64,000 bases of DNA from Paenibacillus guangzhouensis. Lineage in GTDB: Bacteria; Bacillota; Bacilli; Paenibacillales; Paenibacillaceae. The stretch lies in NCBI RefSeq assembly GCF_009363075.1, contig NZ_CP045293.1, positions 3,348,001-3,412,000 on the forward strand, written 5' to 3'. The notes under the pieces are model-generated. The model was not told the origin of the DNA. It was given only the letters and a program-made list of their open reading frames with translations, and made no database searches. The position numbers and the translations under genes were made by a program. Shown piece by piece: positions 1 to 14,118 of this stretch (its first letter is position 1; each line of letters opens with the position of its first letter).

Positions 1-24
1 TTAGGAAGAGAATATACAACCCAA

Positions 25-300
25 TTATTTCGGGATTATGTCTTTCTTTATTGAACCGACCCACACATCTCCAACTTGAACACTATACGTTTTATCTTTT
101 TCTCCAGAAAGATGAATTGATTCGACTTTGTAAGCCGTCCTTTTAATAGCTTCAAATTCACCTTCACTCATCCAGCCTTTCCCAATATTATCAATAAGGT
201 CGCTCTCTGTGTAACATCACAATCAATATGTTGTTGCCAATCGAACATTTCTAATTTCTCTTTCAGGTACGTGTACTTATGAAAAGGAAACTGTTTTTCC
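25..300 (-). pseudogene. Frameshifted remnant of an unknown gene
   Basis: Reading the minus strand gives about 60 coherent codons ending in VGSIKKDIIPK and a stop at 25-27. The upstream part (FPFHKYTYLKEKLEMFDWQQ) continues in a different frame, so a frameshift near 205-215 splits the gene. No start codon with a ribosome site is visible and a dispersed repeat lies just upstream at 321. I do not recognise the family. The composition (charged, soluble, no membrane segment) resembles the other small orphan genes in this window. Confidence 0.5.
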
Positions 301-320
301 CTCCTTGAAGACTGCCTAAT

Positions 321-369
321 TATTTCTACCCGTTAGCAAAACGCGGCTGCCGATCATGCCAGCAACCGC
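321..369 (+). repeat. Dispersed CCCGTTAG element, left box plus type A hairpin
   Basis: The left box CCCGTTAG is at 329-336, followed by a GCGGCTGCCGAT...GCAACCGC hairpin at 343-369. No recognisable right box follows, so this copy is decayed on that side. Confidence 0.75.
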
Positions 370-491
370 AATTTAATGATTGGCGATGTGTTAAAACAAA
401 GTTGAAATTAAATAACTTTTACGGGAAGCCATTTTGACTTCCCTTAATTCGCTTTTAAAGAAATTTATACATCAATCATTTTTTATTTTCA

Positions 492-1199
492 TTAAACGTA
501 AATATGTTTTTTCAGCCATTGTCTGAAATACTGCAACTGTTCCTCAGAATGGAAATAGTGTTCTCCATTCTCCATTACTTGCAAATTACAGTTAAAACGT
601 TTTTGAAATTCAGATACAACGTCAAACTCACATAAGTTATCTTCTGAACCATAGAGAATTGAAGTTGGATTATTCCAAGCAACAATGGGATGTTCTTTCA
701 CATAACAGTAGTAATCCCAATAGAGAGTTTGTCCAATAGGTGTAGAAATTTCTTTCTCTATTTTTAGTCTACTCTCACTTACGTTAAACCATGTCATCAT
801 ATTATTTATGATACGTTCCATATTTACCACAGGAGAGAGAAACAAGCACTGCTTCAACGGCTCATGGCTATATTCTAATAGGCTAAAATATGCTCCCATG
901 CTACAAGCAAAAATGCTTATATGATTTGATAACGATTTTGCATAGGTCATAATTGTATTAAGGTCTTGAACACAGTTTTGAACTTTGCAAGGATAAGTAT
1001 CATCCTTACGGTCGCCATGTTGAGGCAAATCAAAACTAAGCACTTGATATCCTACTGCTGTTGCTTCTTCTGCAAATACAATAATCGAGTCATCTGCCTT
1101 ATTTGACATGTTACCATGCACCACCACAAATAACTTATCTGATTTGTCACCCCACAAAATTGCTGGAATGTTTTCTATTTTAATATTATTTTTTATCAT
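492..1199 (-). CDS. Alpha/beta hydrolase, esterase-like
   Basis: A 235-residue soluble protein with the alpha/beta-hydrolase pattern: an oxyanion HGN motif at residues 28-30, the nucleophile elbow ACSMG with Ser100, an acid in GSEDN (Asp187) and a late catalytic His in GEHYF (His214). There is no signal peptide, so it should be cytosolic. The start is supported by GGAGG ten bases upstream of ATG. Length is usual for small monomeric carboxylesterase-like or serine-aminopeptidase-like members. The elbow starts with Ala rather than Gly (A-x-S-x-G), a known variant. It stands alone between a decayed repeat and the methyltransferase gene, so the substrate cannot be inferred. Confidence 0.8.
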   Translation of the reverse strand: MIKNNIKIENIPAILWGDKSDKLFVVVHGNMSNKADDSIIVFAEEATAVGYQVLSFDLPQHGDRKDDTYPCKVQNCVQDLNTIMTYAKSLSNHISIFACSMGAYFSLLEYSHEPLKQCLFLSPVVNMERIINNMMTWFNVSESRLKIEKEISTPIGQTLYWDYYCYVKEHPIVAWNNPTSILYGSEDNLCEFDVVSEFQKRFNCNLQVMENGEHYFHSEEQLQYFRQWLKKHIYV

Positions 1200-1359
1200 T
1201 ACGATTTATCCTCCATGAAATGTATATATGGCTTTATTATAGTATATCTTCTATTTTCAACATCTATTTAAAACAATAGCCTGGTTGTGTCGAAATAATC
1301 TCTATACTCATCTCCAACGATCTTGTTTAACGAGAACAAGACGAGTACCTTCAAAGTCA

Positions 1360-2736
1360 TTATTCTCTTGGTTCCCGTAAGCTTAATAAAGATTTGTATG
1401 TAAACTTGTACAATTGAATCGCGTCTCTCCCATGGACTCTAACTAATTTAGGCGGCTTAGCATAAACAATACCGATTTTTTCATCAACTTCGTTCAGGTT
1501 CAATCCTTTTCTCATCATAGCATTCTTCAAATGAGTCTCTCTACTGCTAGGGAATATTACGTAAGCAACACTTTTATTATCTGTCTTCAAGAGTTCGTCA
1601 ATATCACTTGCCAGAATATCAAGGCTAATATCAAACGGCGGATCGCATACCACAATATCGAATTTCTTCATATATTTATTTTTCAACAGCTTCGTCAAAC
1701 CTTTTTTTAAATCATACTTCACAAACTTTAGACCTCCATTTTCTCTAAAACGGCTATCCCGTTCGAAAAGTACTATGTTTTTGTTCAAGTTATGTGCGTA
1801 CCGTGCTACGGATGGAGTCACCAAGCATGCAGTATAACTTTCACATAATTCAGCTAATCTTGCAGTTGTCTCGACCGAGAAAAAATACTGCATAAACTCG
1901 GAATGTTGGTTTAATAGAACATAAGATTCCGTATTGTTATAGGATAGCTCTACATATGGAAATCTTAAGTTATTTCTATGTGCATAAAGTCTGTCTATGT
2001 TGTTTGTATTCATTAATGATATAATATTTTTCTTATGAAATTCCAAGTCCATATCTTCATTTCTCTTCACGAATCTTAGCCATACGAAGCTGTTAGGAAA
2101 CCTGGTGCTGCCAATATAGTAATGGTAATAATCATACTCCATCTGCAATCCTAAGTCTTGAATAAGGTTCCATAGCTTCAGGACCCAGCCTGGTTTTGAA
2201 AGAATCACTAATCTCCCGTCTTTTTTTAACAATTTGCTTGATTTCAATAATATTAGCTCGAAGTAATTAAACTCTTCTCCAACTTCAAGTATGAAACGAT
2301 CGTCTGGTGCTTCCCATGAGCAATTAATCAGTTTTGCAGCATAACCTACTATTGCAGCATCAAAAGACTCTTCCCCATATTCTATAGGATCAGCATCAAA
2401 ATCAGAGTAAATAGGCTGGGTAGATCGATAACCCGACAGTAGTTGATTTATGTTTCCCCATACCGAATGATAGACGTCGTTGTAGGGTCCTGTTGCTTCT
2501 ATCACTAGCTTTTTCGGTGTGTAAAGATATGATACTAACAATGCTGCGACGCCCAAATGTGAGCCTATAGCAATCACATGGTCCGTATCCTTAATACAAC
2601 CAAAGTTAACGAAAGATAAGGCTGCTTTTAATCCAAAAACATCTGAAGCGATTACATGTAAAGATTCGTGTTCATACATGATTTCCAATGCACTGATTAC
2701 TTCTTCTTCATACGCATTTCTCCATACTTTATCCAT
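1360..2736 (-). CDS. Two-domain SAM-dependent methyltransferase
   Basis: 458 residues, apparently two Rossmann methyltransferase-like domains. The C-terminal half carries CLVTPSVARYA, a VLFERDSRF segment and KFDIVVCDPPF at about residues 360-375. This order is that of the N6-adenine-methyltransferase-like/EFM5-type family (PF10237), whose studied eukaryotic members methylate lysine. The N-terminal half has a degenerate SAM-binding region (VIAIGSHLGVAALLVSYLY at about 54-72) and a KKDGRLVILSK strand typical of the fold. I see no membrane segment. It starts at an ATG at 2736, preceded by AAGGAGG. It is a single gene without operon partners. The target (protein, nucleic acid or small molecule) is unknown. 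Confidence 0.7.
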   Translation of the reverse strand: MDKVWRNAYEEEVISALEIMYEHESLHVIASDVFGLKAALSFVNFGCIKDTDHVIAIGSHLGVAALLVSYLYTPKKLVIEATGPYNDVYHSVWGNINQLLSGYRSTQPIYSDFDADPIEYGEESFDAAIVGYAAKLINCSWEAPDDRFILEVGEEFNYFELILLKSSKLLKKDGRLVILSKPGWVLKLWNLIQDLGLQMEYDYYHYYIGSTRFPNSFVWLRFVKRNEDMDLEFHKKNIISLMNTNNIDRLYAHRNNLRFPYVELSYNNTESYVLLNQHSEFMQYFFSVETTARLAELCESYTACLVTPSVARYAHNLNKNIVLFERDSRFRENGGLKFVKYDLKKGLTKLLKNKYMKKFDIVVCDPPFDISLDILASDIDELLKTDNKSVAYVIFPSSRETHLKNAMMRKGLNLNEVDEKIGIVYAKPPKLVRVHGRDAIQLYKFTYKSLLSLREPRE

Positions 2737-3090
2737 TTGTTTAGGCCTCCTTTAAGTACAAGGCCTAACCATCGGTTTATTCATTTTTAAGAACAAAAAG
2801 GACTTCAAGCAATATCGCTCTTGTAGTCTCCCTAAAAATTCAGATATTAAATCATGAATCATTACGTTCTAAAGAGGTATGTCTTTTCATTGCTACCCTA
2901 AAAAGAAGTACACAAATAAACCTAATGGCTAGGCGTGTTTTCTTTGTCATTTTCAAATAAGAAAATGGGTTAGCAATGATATAAGATCATCGTGTACCTC
3001 CCTAGAAAAATAAATTCAAGATAATTCAAGTATAATAAGGGAAACGATAAATAATATTCCCAATACAATTTAGAGTCTTTCTTTACATAA
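2737..3090 (-). other. Intergenic region with a possible short leader ORF
   Basis: This is the 5' side of the methyltransferase gene. The only suggestive feature is a strong ribosome site (GGGAGG) at about 3002-2997 on the minus strand, followed by ATG at 2990 and a six-codon ORF (MILYHC), roughly 250 bases before the methyltransferase start. It could be a leader peptide or chance. No other gene was seen. Confidence 0.25.
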
Positions 3091-3129
3091 AAAGAAAGCC
3101 ACATCAGAATTTAGTCTAATGTGGCTTCT
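3091..3129 (-). terminator. Hairpin terminator downstream of the GNAT remnant
   Basis: AAGCCACAT and ATGTGGCTT arms are separated by about 14 bases. On the minus strand the stem is followed by CTTTCTTTTT, as in an intrinsic terminator. It sits on the hairpin side of the right box at 3150. Confidence 0.65.
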
Positions 3130-3149
3130 ATCAATACCCAACGTATCTT

Positions 3150-3182
3150 TATTAAGCTATTGTGTCCCGTTAGCTTAACCGA
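3150..3182 (+). repeat. Dispersed CCCGTTAG element, right box
   Basis: TTAAGCTATTGTGTCCCGTTAG matches the right-box consensus. The hairpin beside it at 3091-3129 has an unrelated stem sequence, so this may be a copy in which the hairpin was replaced. Confidence 0.75.
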
Positions 3183-3294
3183 TATTACGCGCCAGGTCCG
3201 ACTTACTTAGATTGTAATGGGGCTTGAACCCCGAAGCGTAGATACGATGTTATCTGATTACCTCTTCCTTGAATATCTTTTAATGTATCTTTTT

Positions 3295-3768
3295 TCACAA
3301 TTCTTCTTTCAAGATAGCGTATTGATACGTATCCTGCCAGACAGGCTGTCCGTTTCCTGTTGTTTTAAAAAATACTTCCTTCATGAAAGTTCCTTCACGG
3401 CGCATCGATAGGCGTTCTAATAGTCTCCAGGAAGCAATGTTTTCAGGGTTACATAAAGCGATCACCCTACGTGCCCCTAATTCTTCAAAGCCGTACTTTA
3501 ATATCCTTTGGCAAGCTTCTGTCGCATATCCTTGTCCATAATAATCAGGATTAAAAATATATCCAATCATCCATGTAAGGAATTCTCTGGGATCTTTCTG
3601 ACTAAAATATACATGTCCAATCATTTTATTAGTATCTTTCAAACATACAGCCCAAAAAAGGTTATCCTTTGATCGTTCCTTCGCTATACTTTTGTAAATA
3701 CATATGTAGGGTATTCGCGAAACTTTTGAACTATCCTGCCCGTAAGCGCAACGCTGCTGCCGATTCAT
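3295..3768 (-). pseudogene. GNAT acetyltransferase, 5'-truncated by a repeat
   Basis: The downstream 130 residues are a good GNAT domain: beta strands around MIGHVYFS, the acetyl-CoA loop in YYGQGYATEACQ, and the NPENIASWRLLERLSM segment typical of RimJ-like acetyltransferases. The first 15-20 codons (NRQQRCAYGQDSSK) are not family sequence. They are the antisense of the repeat unit at 3728-3820. The usual N-terminal 50-60 residues (beta 1, alpha 1-2) are missing, and no ribosome site precedes the apparent start. I infer a dead gene whose 5' end was replaced by the element, although a shortened product cannot be excluded. Confidence 0.7.
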
Positions 3769-3820
3769 ACAGGCAGCCGCGTTTTATTATTAAGCTATCG
3801 TGTCCCGTTAGTTCAGCGAC
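3728..3820 (+). repeat. Dispersed CCCGTTAG element, full unit, type A hairpin
   Basis: Left box CTATCCTGCCCGTAAG at 3730-3746, hairpin with GCTGCTGCC...GGCAGCCGC arms at 3752-3781, right box AGCTATCGTGTCCCGTTAG at 3793-3811. It overlaps both the apparent 5' end of the GNAT remnant and the 3' end of the next pseudogene. Confidence 0.9.
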
Positions 3821-4346
3821 TGGTATCAATAAACACATTATATACAGTGCCATCGATGACATCTTGTGCTATCTCATTTAGTTCCTTTAAAGTAGTGTCA
3901 TAAAAAAATTGATTATTTGATGGAGAAGTTTCCATTTTATTCAATAAAAACAAAGAGCGTTCTAATGATTCGATATCCCCCATCCTCTTTAGACGTTCTA
4001 TTAATTTATCTTTATCTGCTCGTAATATTATATATCTTAATTCTACATTCAAATCGGAAATATGTTTACAAAACCAATCAAGTTCATCTTCAACTACAAA
4101 ATCAATAACTACATTTAAGTCATTAATGATAAAATTCCTTGTTAATGCAAGGATGTTTTCCCATGTTTAATTCAATCGTTCTTCCCATGAAGGTTGTGAT
4201 TCCCCCATAAACATATTAAGTAAATTATCGCCCTCAATAAGAACACATTGCTTGATATTTCTTGCAAGTTCTTTCGATGTCGTTGTTTTCCCAACTCATA
4301 ATGGACCCGATATGAGATAAATGAGTTTTTTGTTTTTCTCTTGCAA
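3813..4346 (-). pseudogene. P-loop kinase/AAA-type ATPase with two nonsense mutations
   Basis: Reading from TTG at 4346 (GGGAGG eight bases upstream) gives one continuous frame: KKLIYLISGPL-stop-VGKTTTSKELA, then IEGDNLLNMF, SWEERLN-stop-TWENILAL, and on to a stop at 3813. The layout is that of a small P-loop kinase with a Walker A near the N terminus and a late RAD/LIERL region. The first stop (TGA at 4298-4296) replaces the Walker A glycine (GGA to TGA) and the second (TAA at 4169-4167) interrupts the middle. The last residues, SR-stop, come from the right box of the repeat at 3728-3820. Without readthrough it cannot make an ATPase. Confidence 0.8.
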
Positions 4347-4492
4347 TCAAGTATCCTCCCAAGCAAAAAATTAATTCTTCTCTCTTTCAAAAAACATATT
4401 TCTGTTCCAAATTCTAGTGATGATTACACAATATTGTTTACGTTATCAATTACTGATAGGTTTCGAATATATCCATCCATATCCAACCCATA

Positions 4493-4517
4493 GAATCCTG
4501 CCCGTTAGCTCAATGAC
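4493..4517 (+). repeat. Dispersed CCCGTTAG element, solo left box
   Basis: AATCCTGCCCGTTAGCTCAA with no hairpin or right box following. It resembles a product of recombination between the two boxes of a full unit. Confidence 0.7.
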
Positions 4518-4653
4518 TACAAATATCAAAAGAACGACAATCGGATCATATTCTTGGCACTTATCGACAATCGTTACACTTTCTTGTCACTCGACATTAA
4601 TTATGTCTTGAACCCGACGACTACAACTTATTTCGCAATTCTTTATAATTTCT

Positions 4654-4693
4654 AAGAAAAAAAGCCGAATGGAACGTTCTCATCCACTCAGCT
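4654..4693 (-). terminator. Intrinsic terminator of the giant secreted protein gene
   Basis: On the minus strand an 11-bp stem (AGCTGAGTGGA / TTCCATTCGGCT) is followed by TTTTTTT, 10-40 bases beyond the stop codon at 4701. Confidence 0.8.
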
Positions 4694-4700
4694 CACAGGG

Positions 4701-10307
<5,607 letters not shown>

Positions 10308-10449
10308 TCAACTCACAGCCTCCCTTAGATTGATAACGCTTTCAAAAAATATTGCCCTCCTTTGTTCGAAGATCGTGAAGAAGCACTTAGCCTGATCCTT
10401 CTGGCAAATCCCGCTCCGTCGTATTTATCATACATGTCACATCTCCGTG

Positions 10450-10490
10450 AAATTTCTTTCATTTCAAGAATTTCTTATAAGATTATAAGT
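10450..10490 (-). promoter_or_regulatory. Conserved upstream block shared with the permease operon
   Basis: About 41 bases here match 21111-21152 almost base for base, including the identical core TTCAAGAATTTCTTATAAG. The core contains the inverted repeat AAGAA-T-TTCTT. Both copies lie upstream of minus-strand genes of the same locus (143 and 53 bases from the start codons). The likely reader is the AraC-type response regulator encoded at 14119-15744; that is inference. Confidence 0.65.
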
Positions 10491-10549
10491 AAAAAAAGAA
10501 ACCTACATCATAACTAACCGCTCAACTGCAGTCAGATATGATGTAGGTC
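10491..10549 (-). terminator. Intrinsic terminator of the SGNH hydrolase gene
   Basis: ACCTACATCAT and ATGATGTAGGT form an 11-bp perfect stem; the minus strand continues into TTTCTTTTTTT. Confidence 0.85.
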
Positions 10550-10577
10550 TTCCAAGTGGACAAAGCTTAATCATCCA

Positions 10578-11786
10578 TTATAATGGCGGCTGCACCAATA
10601 ACAACTTCCCTAGCTGGACCACCGTTTGATCATACCAATCTGGATGCTGCCGAACATGCTCTTTACTTCGTTCATTGCCGCATGCCTCAAACACGGCCGC
10701 TTTGTCTGTCTTCTCGGTATCGATTTCGAAACGAACCGTATGTTTCCCATTCGGGAGCTCCGGCAAGAATACATACTGATTTCGATTATGATCGTTGTAA
10801 AGTGTGAATCGATCGACAACAAAGGGTTCCCCGCCATCCACCGACACCTTCAATCTGCCAGAATCAGGCCCCCCGATATCGAATAGCCCGATATGGGTGC
10901 CCTCGAACTCCACCGTGATAGCCTCCCCAGGATCGACTGCTCGCCATAGGCCGGGGAACAACCAATTGTACTCGCGCACTAAAGCAAAATCATCGGGAGT
11001 CATGTAAGACCATCCTGCGGAAAAATGAGTAAGACGATCCAGTGACAGCATGGTCGCGTACTCCCAAGGATTAGCCGGGACCAACGGATTCTGAGGCAAG
11101 TGATGTTCCAACCTTCCCAGATGATCTCGAAGTTCGCTCATTTTCTCAAATGACCGGGTGATCGTATCCGTGTAAATCTGGTGTCCTTCGGGAATAGTCG
11201 GATGGATCGAATCATGCGTAAAAATAATGGCTCCTGGATTGGTCTGGTCTGCACTAGAGGTGAAAATGAGCTTTCCCTCGGACACCAATTGACTGACCGC
11301 TACGCCTAGATGAATCGAAGGAATACCGTAATAATCGGCCACTTCATCTTGCATGAGAGCCCCCTTCTGGTATTCCCCAGACTGAAATAGGGGCACATCC
11401 CGCTCCTTCAGCGTATAAACGAACAGGATATCGGTATGCCGGCTCTGCTTGCGGATCTGTCGGACAATTCCTTCGATCCGTGCCTTGGATTCGGGATCTC
11501 CGCCATCGTTACCAACAAATTCAACAAATACTAGATCAGGCTGATGACGCAGTACATCTGTCTCCAAACGGGCACAGCCGAGGTCCGATCCTGTCCCAGA
11601 AATGCCTGCATTCACAGAGCGGATATCCGCATTGGGATATTGCCTTCGAAGCCAATCCGCCGTCATGACCCTGTATCCTTCAGAACGCGTATTACTGCCG
11701 CCAAAATAGACGATTGTTACTGTATCCCCATTTTCCAACTTAGGAATGACATTAGGCAGCCCTCTTCGAGGGAATAATTCCTTCAT
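10578..11786 (-). CDS. SGNH/GDSL hydrolase, probable carbohydrate esterase
   Basis: About 402 residues. SGNH blocks are visible: VYFGGSNT (block I, nucleophile Ser), GISGTGS (block II, Gly), FVEFVGND (block III, Asn) and HDSIHPTIPEGH (block V Asp and His). A C-terminal beta-rich domain (GEAITVEFEGTHIGLFDIGGPDSGRLKVSVDG) looks like an accessory jelly-roll of the type seen on acetylxylan and rhamnogalacturonan esterases. No signal peptide is seen, so it probably acts on imported oligosaccharides. I take ATG at 11786 (AGGTGA eight bases upstream, 7-base gap from the previous stop). A GTG at 11807 would overlap the upstream gene by 14 bases. It is tightly coupled to the FAD oxidoreductase gene. 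Confidence 0.8.
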   Translation of the reverse strand: MKELFPRRGLPNVIPKLENGDTVTIVYFGGSNTRSEGYRVMTADWLRRQYPNADIRSVNAGISGTGSDLGCARLETDVLRHQPDLVFVEFVGNDGGDPESKARIEGIVRQIRKQSRHTDILFVYTLKERDVPLFQSGEYQKGALMQDEVADYYGIPSIHLGVAVSQLVSEGKLIFTSSADQTNPGAIIFTHDSIHPTIPEGHQIYTDTITRSFEKMSELRDHLGRLEHHLPQNPLVPANPWEYATMLSLDRLTHFSAGWSYMTPDDFALVREYNWLFPGLWRAVDPGEAITVEFEGTHIGLFDIGGPDSGRLKVSVDGGEPFVVDRFTLYNDHNRNQYVFLPELPNGKHTVRFEIDTEKTDKAAVFEACGNERSKEHVRQHPDWYDQTVVQLGKLLLVQPPL

Positions 11787-11793
11787 CGCGACT

Positions 11794-14019
11794 TCACCTG
11801 ACCTCACTTATCGTTTTAGGAGCAAACCATTTTACAGCAAACACTTCATAATAAGGAGAACCATAAGTTGCGCAGAAATTTATCCGGATTCGGGTTACAC
11901 GTTTTGCATCCAACTTATGTTTATTCAACGTGAGATAATTTCCACGGATAATGATTTCACTCTCGGTTCCGTCTTCTAAAGTCAAGGTCACATCATAATC
12001 TTGGATAAGTGGCTCGATAGGATCGTCGAAATGCTCCAAATCCAACTGTGAATTGAAAACAAGATGAATTTCGTCTACATTTTTGGGGCTTGCAAAACAG
12101 AATTCCAACCATTCCTGTCCTTCCGTACGTTCAGAAATCCAGCCGTTCGGCAGACCATATGGTCTAGAGAAGCCGTTGACGACATTCTCAGGATTATACA
12201 TATTCTGGGATGGTAACAGATCCTTGAAGCAAATGCTCTTATTGAATTTCTTTAGCCTGGACGGCTCTTCCGGCCTATAATGGAAGCTGACCGCTCCTGT
12301 CAATTTCTCTTCATTGCCGTATACGGCAAGGCTCGCTGTACCTTCCAATACGATGTAGATTTTGTCGTCAGCCGGCTTCTTGCAGCCCAAGTCTAGCATA
12401 ATCCAGTCGTCATGACCGGCTGCAATAACCAAGCGGTAATCTTTCAACGCACTGGTGGGAATGTAGTTTTCCTTCCGTTCCCCGCCAAACAGCTTCACAT
12501 GCAGCGTTTCCGAATGCTCGGACATATTTTTAATTTTGATCCGTACGCTTTCAGCCACGGATGTCTGAATCGGCAAGACCAAACATAACCCTTTCTCCAA
12601 GGAAATCTCTTCGGTTGGATGAAGATTGTCATAGCTGCGCTGAGACGAAGCACGAATAGTTAATCCGTCAGCGAAGTAAGGATCCAATTCCTCTTGAAGC
12701 CCTACAATCGTTTGCCCGTCTCGAAGCAGCATCGCCTGCAGCTCCCCCATATGAGCTTCGACGATGGCCGCGGGGTCTACCTCATATTTCAAGCATAACG
12801 AAGCAGCCGTGCCAACCGCCTGCCCCATACAACCGCAGGTTGCCATGACCCTTGTAGATCCGAAAGCCACATGGGTAGCACTGATGTTGCGACCAGCGAA
12901 CATGAGATTAGGAATATTTCGTGAATATAAACTGCGGAAAGGGATATTGTACAATCCAGGCACGAAATTCCATGCTGTAGCCGGCCCCTCATCGTAGATG
13001 CCCTTATTCGCATGTAAATCCATATACCATCCTCCGACGGATACAGCATCTTCGAAATGCGGCTTTGCTGTAAGATCGTTCTGTGACAACATGTGTTCCC
13101 CTATAAACCGCCTCGACTCTCGCTTTCCCGGAATCGGACATACATAATCCAAGATGAGATTGTCTACATCATCAAATTCGCCGCTATTTTTGATATAATC
13201 CCAAATCCCATACACCAATTTCCGCAGTTCCAATGCGATGTCTTCATTATTCTTGATAATATCCAGATGTCCGCCGTATTCCAGCCACCACAATCCGCCA
13301 AGCCCGTTGATTTTTCTTGGAAAAACACGATGGTTTAAGCCTTTTCTAATACTATCGAAAAAGGGCAACTTCGTAATATCATACGCAAAGCCAGGCCTTT
13401 TGTATGGAACGGAATAGTCTACGTCACGGGCTTGAAACAAGATCGTATCGCCCATGGTGTAATGGTCCGCCACTTCAGGAGCCAATTCTTCGTTGTATTC
13501 ATGCTTCGCTTCTCTCCCCCATCGGAAGTGAGCACCAGCTTGATATCCGACAATTCCATCTCCGGAGCAATCGATGTAGGTTCGGCTTTCAAAACGAAAT
13601 TTTCTTTCGGAAGCCAATTGAAGGCCCTCCACCCATTTAATTCTACCGTTCTCCATGCCCGTTTCATGCACGCATGTATTCAGGAATAGAGAAATGTTAG
13701 TCTCATCATAGACCATATCCAACAAGACCGTATCCGAGAGTGAAAGCATAAGCTTCTTGTTGTATAACGGATTATAGTGAAAAATCTTCAACTTGAGTTC
13801 TTCCACTAACCCGCCCTCGCGTGCATAATAGGATGGACTGTTTCCAAGATATGCCGACCCGTTGATGTGAACCCTGACCTCGCTGCTCGCATTTCCTCCA
13901 AGAACCGGTCGATCATTAATAAGTGAAACCTGCAGCCCTTGGCGTGCGGCAGCAATGGCAGCGCATATCCCAGCAATACCTCCGCCTACGACGGTTACAT
14001 CTGCTTTAATAAGCTCCAT
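11794..14019 (-). CDS. FAD-dependent oxidoreductase (PF12831 type) with C-terminal beta domain
   Basis: About 741 residues. The N terminus is a dinucleotide-binding fold, ADVTVVGGGIAGICAAIAAA, with a following ARQGLQVSLINDRPVLGGN segment that fits FAD_oxidored (PF12831). An internal IDCSGDGIVGYQAGA and FAGRNISATHVAFGS complete the FAD-binding core by about residue 430; the remaining 300 residues look like beta-sandwich accessory domains. Genes of this family recur in polysaccharide loci and are sometimes mislabelled xanthan lyase; the reaction is usually unknown. ATG at 14019 is preferred to one five codons upstream because GGAGG stands eight bases before it. Cytosolic, co-transcribed with the SGNH hydrolase. 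Confidence 0.8.
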   Translation of the reverse strand: MELIKADVTVVGGGIAGICAAIAAARQGLQVSLINDRPVLGGNASSEVRVHINGSAYLGNSPSYYAREGGLVEELKLKIFHYNPLYNKKLMLSLSDTVLLDMVYDETNISLFLNTCVHETGMENGRIKWVEGLQLASERKFRFESRTYIDCSGDGIVGYQAGAHFRWGREAKHEYNEELAPEVADHYTMGDTILFQARDVDYSVPYKRPGFAYDITKLPFFDSIRKGLNHRVFPRKINGLGGLWWLEYGGHLDIIKNNEDIALELRKLVYGIWDYIKNSGEFDDVDNLILDYVCPIPGKRESRRFIGEHMLSQNDLTAKPHFEDAVSVGGWYMDLHANKGIYDEGPATAWNFVPGLYNIPFRSLYSRNIPNLMFAGRNISATHVAFGSTRVMATCGCMGQAVGTAASLCLKYEVDPAAIVEAHMGELQAMLLRDGQTIVGLQEELDPYFADGLTIRASSQRSYDNLHPTEEISLEKGLCLVLPIQTSVAESVRIKIKNMSEHSETLHVKLFGGERKENYIPTSALKDYRLVIAAGHDDWIMLDLGCKKPADDKIYIVLEGTASLAVYGNEEKLTGAVSFHYRPEEPSRLKKFNKSICFKDLLPSQNMYNPENVVNGFSRPYGLPNGWISERTEGQEWLEFCFASPKNVDEIHLVFNSQLDLEHFDDPIEPLIQDYDVTLTLEDGTESEIIIRGNYLTLNKHKLDAKRVTRIRINFCATYGSPYYEVFAVKWFAPKTISEVR

Positions 14020-14118
14020 TTTGATAACCTCCATGATTAGATCCTTCTATCATGGTAATCTTTTTGATCCCCTATTTTTTACATGATTTAGCGAAAAATT
14101 CATACATTTTTTGCAACT

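Noticed and set aside
3191-3260. tRNA 3' end (GGGGTTCAAGCCCC-like T arm on the minus strand)
   Set aside because: No D arm, anticodon arm or acceptor complement is present around it.
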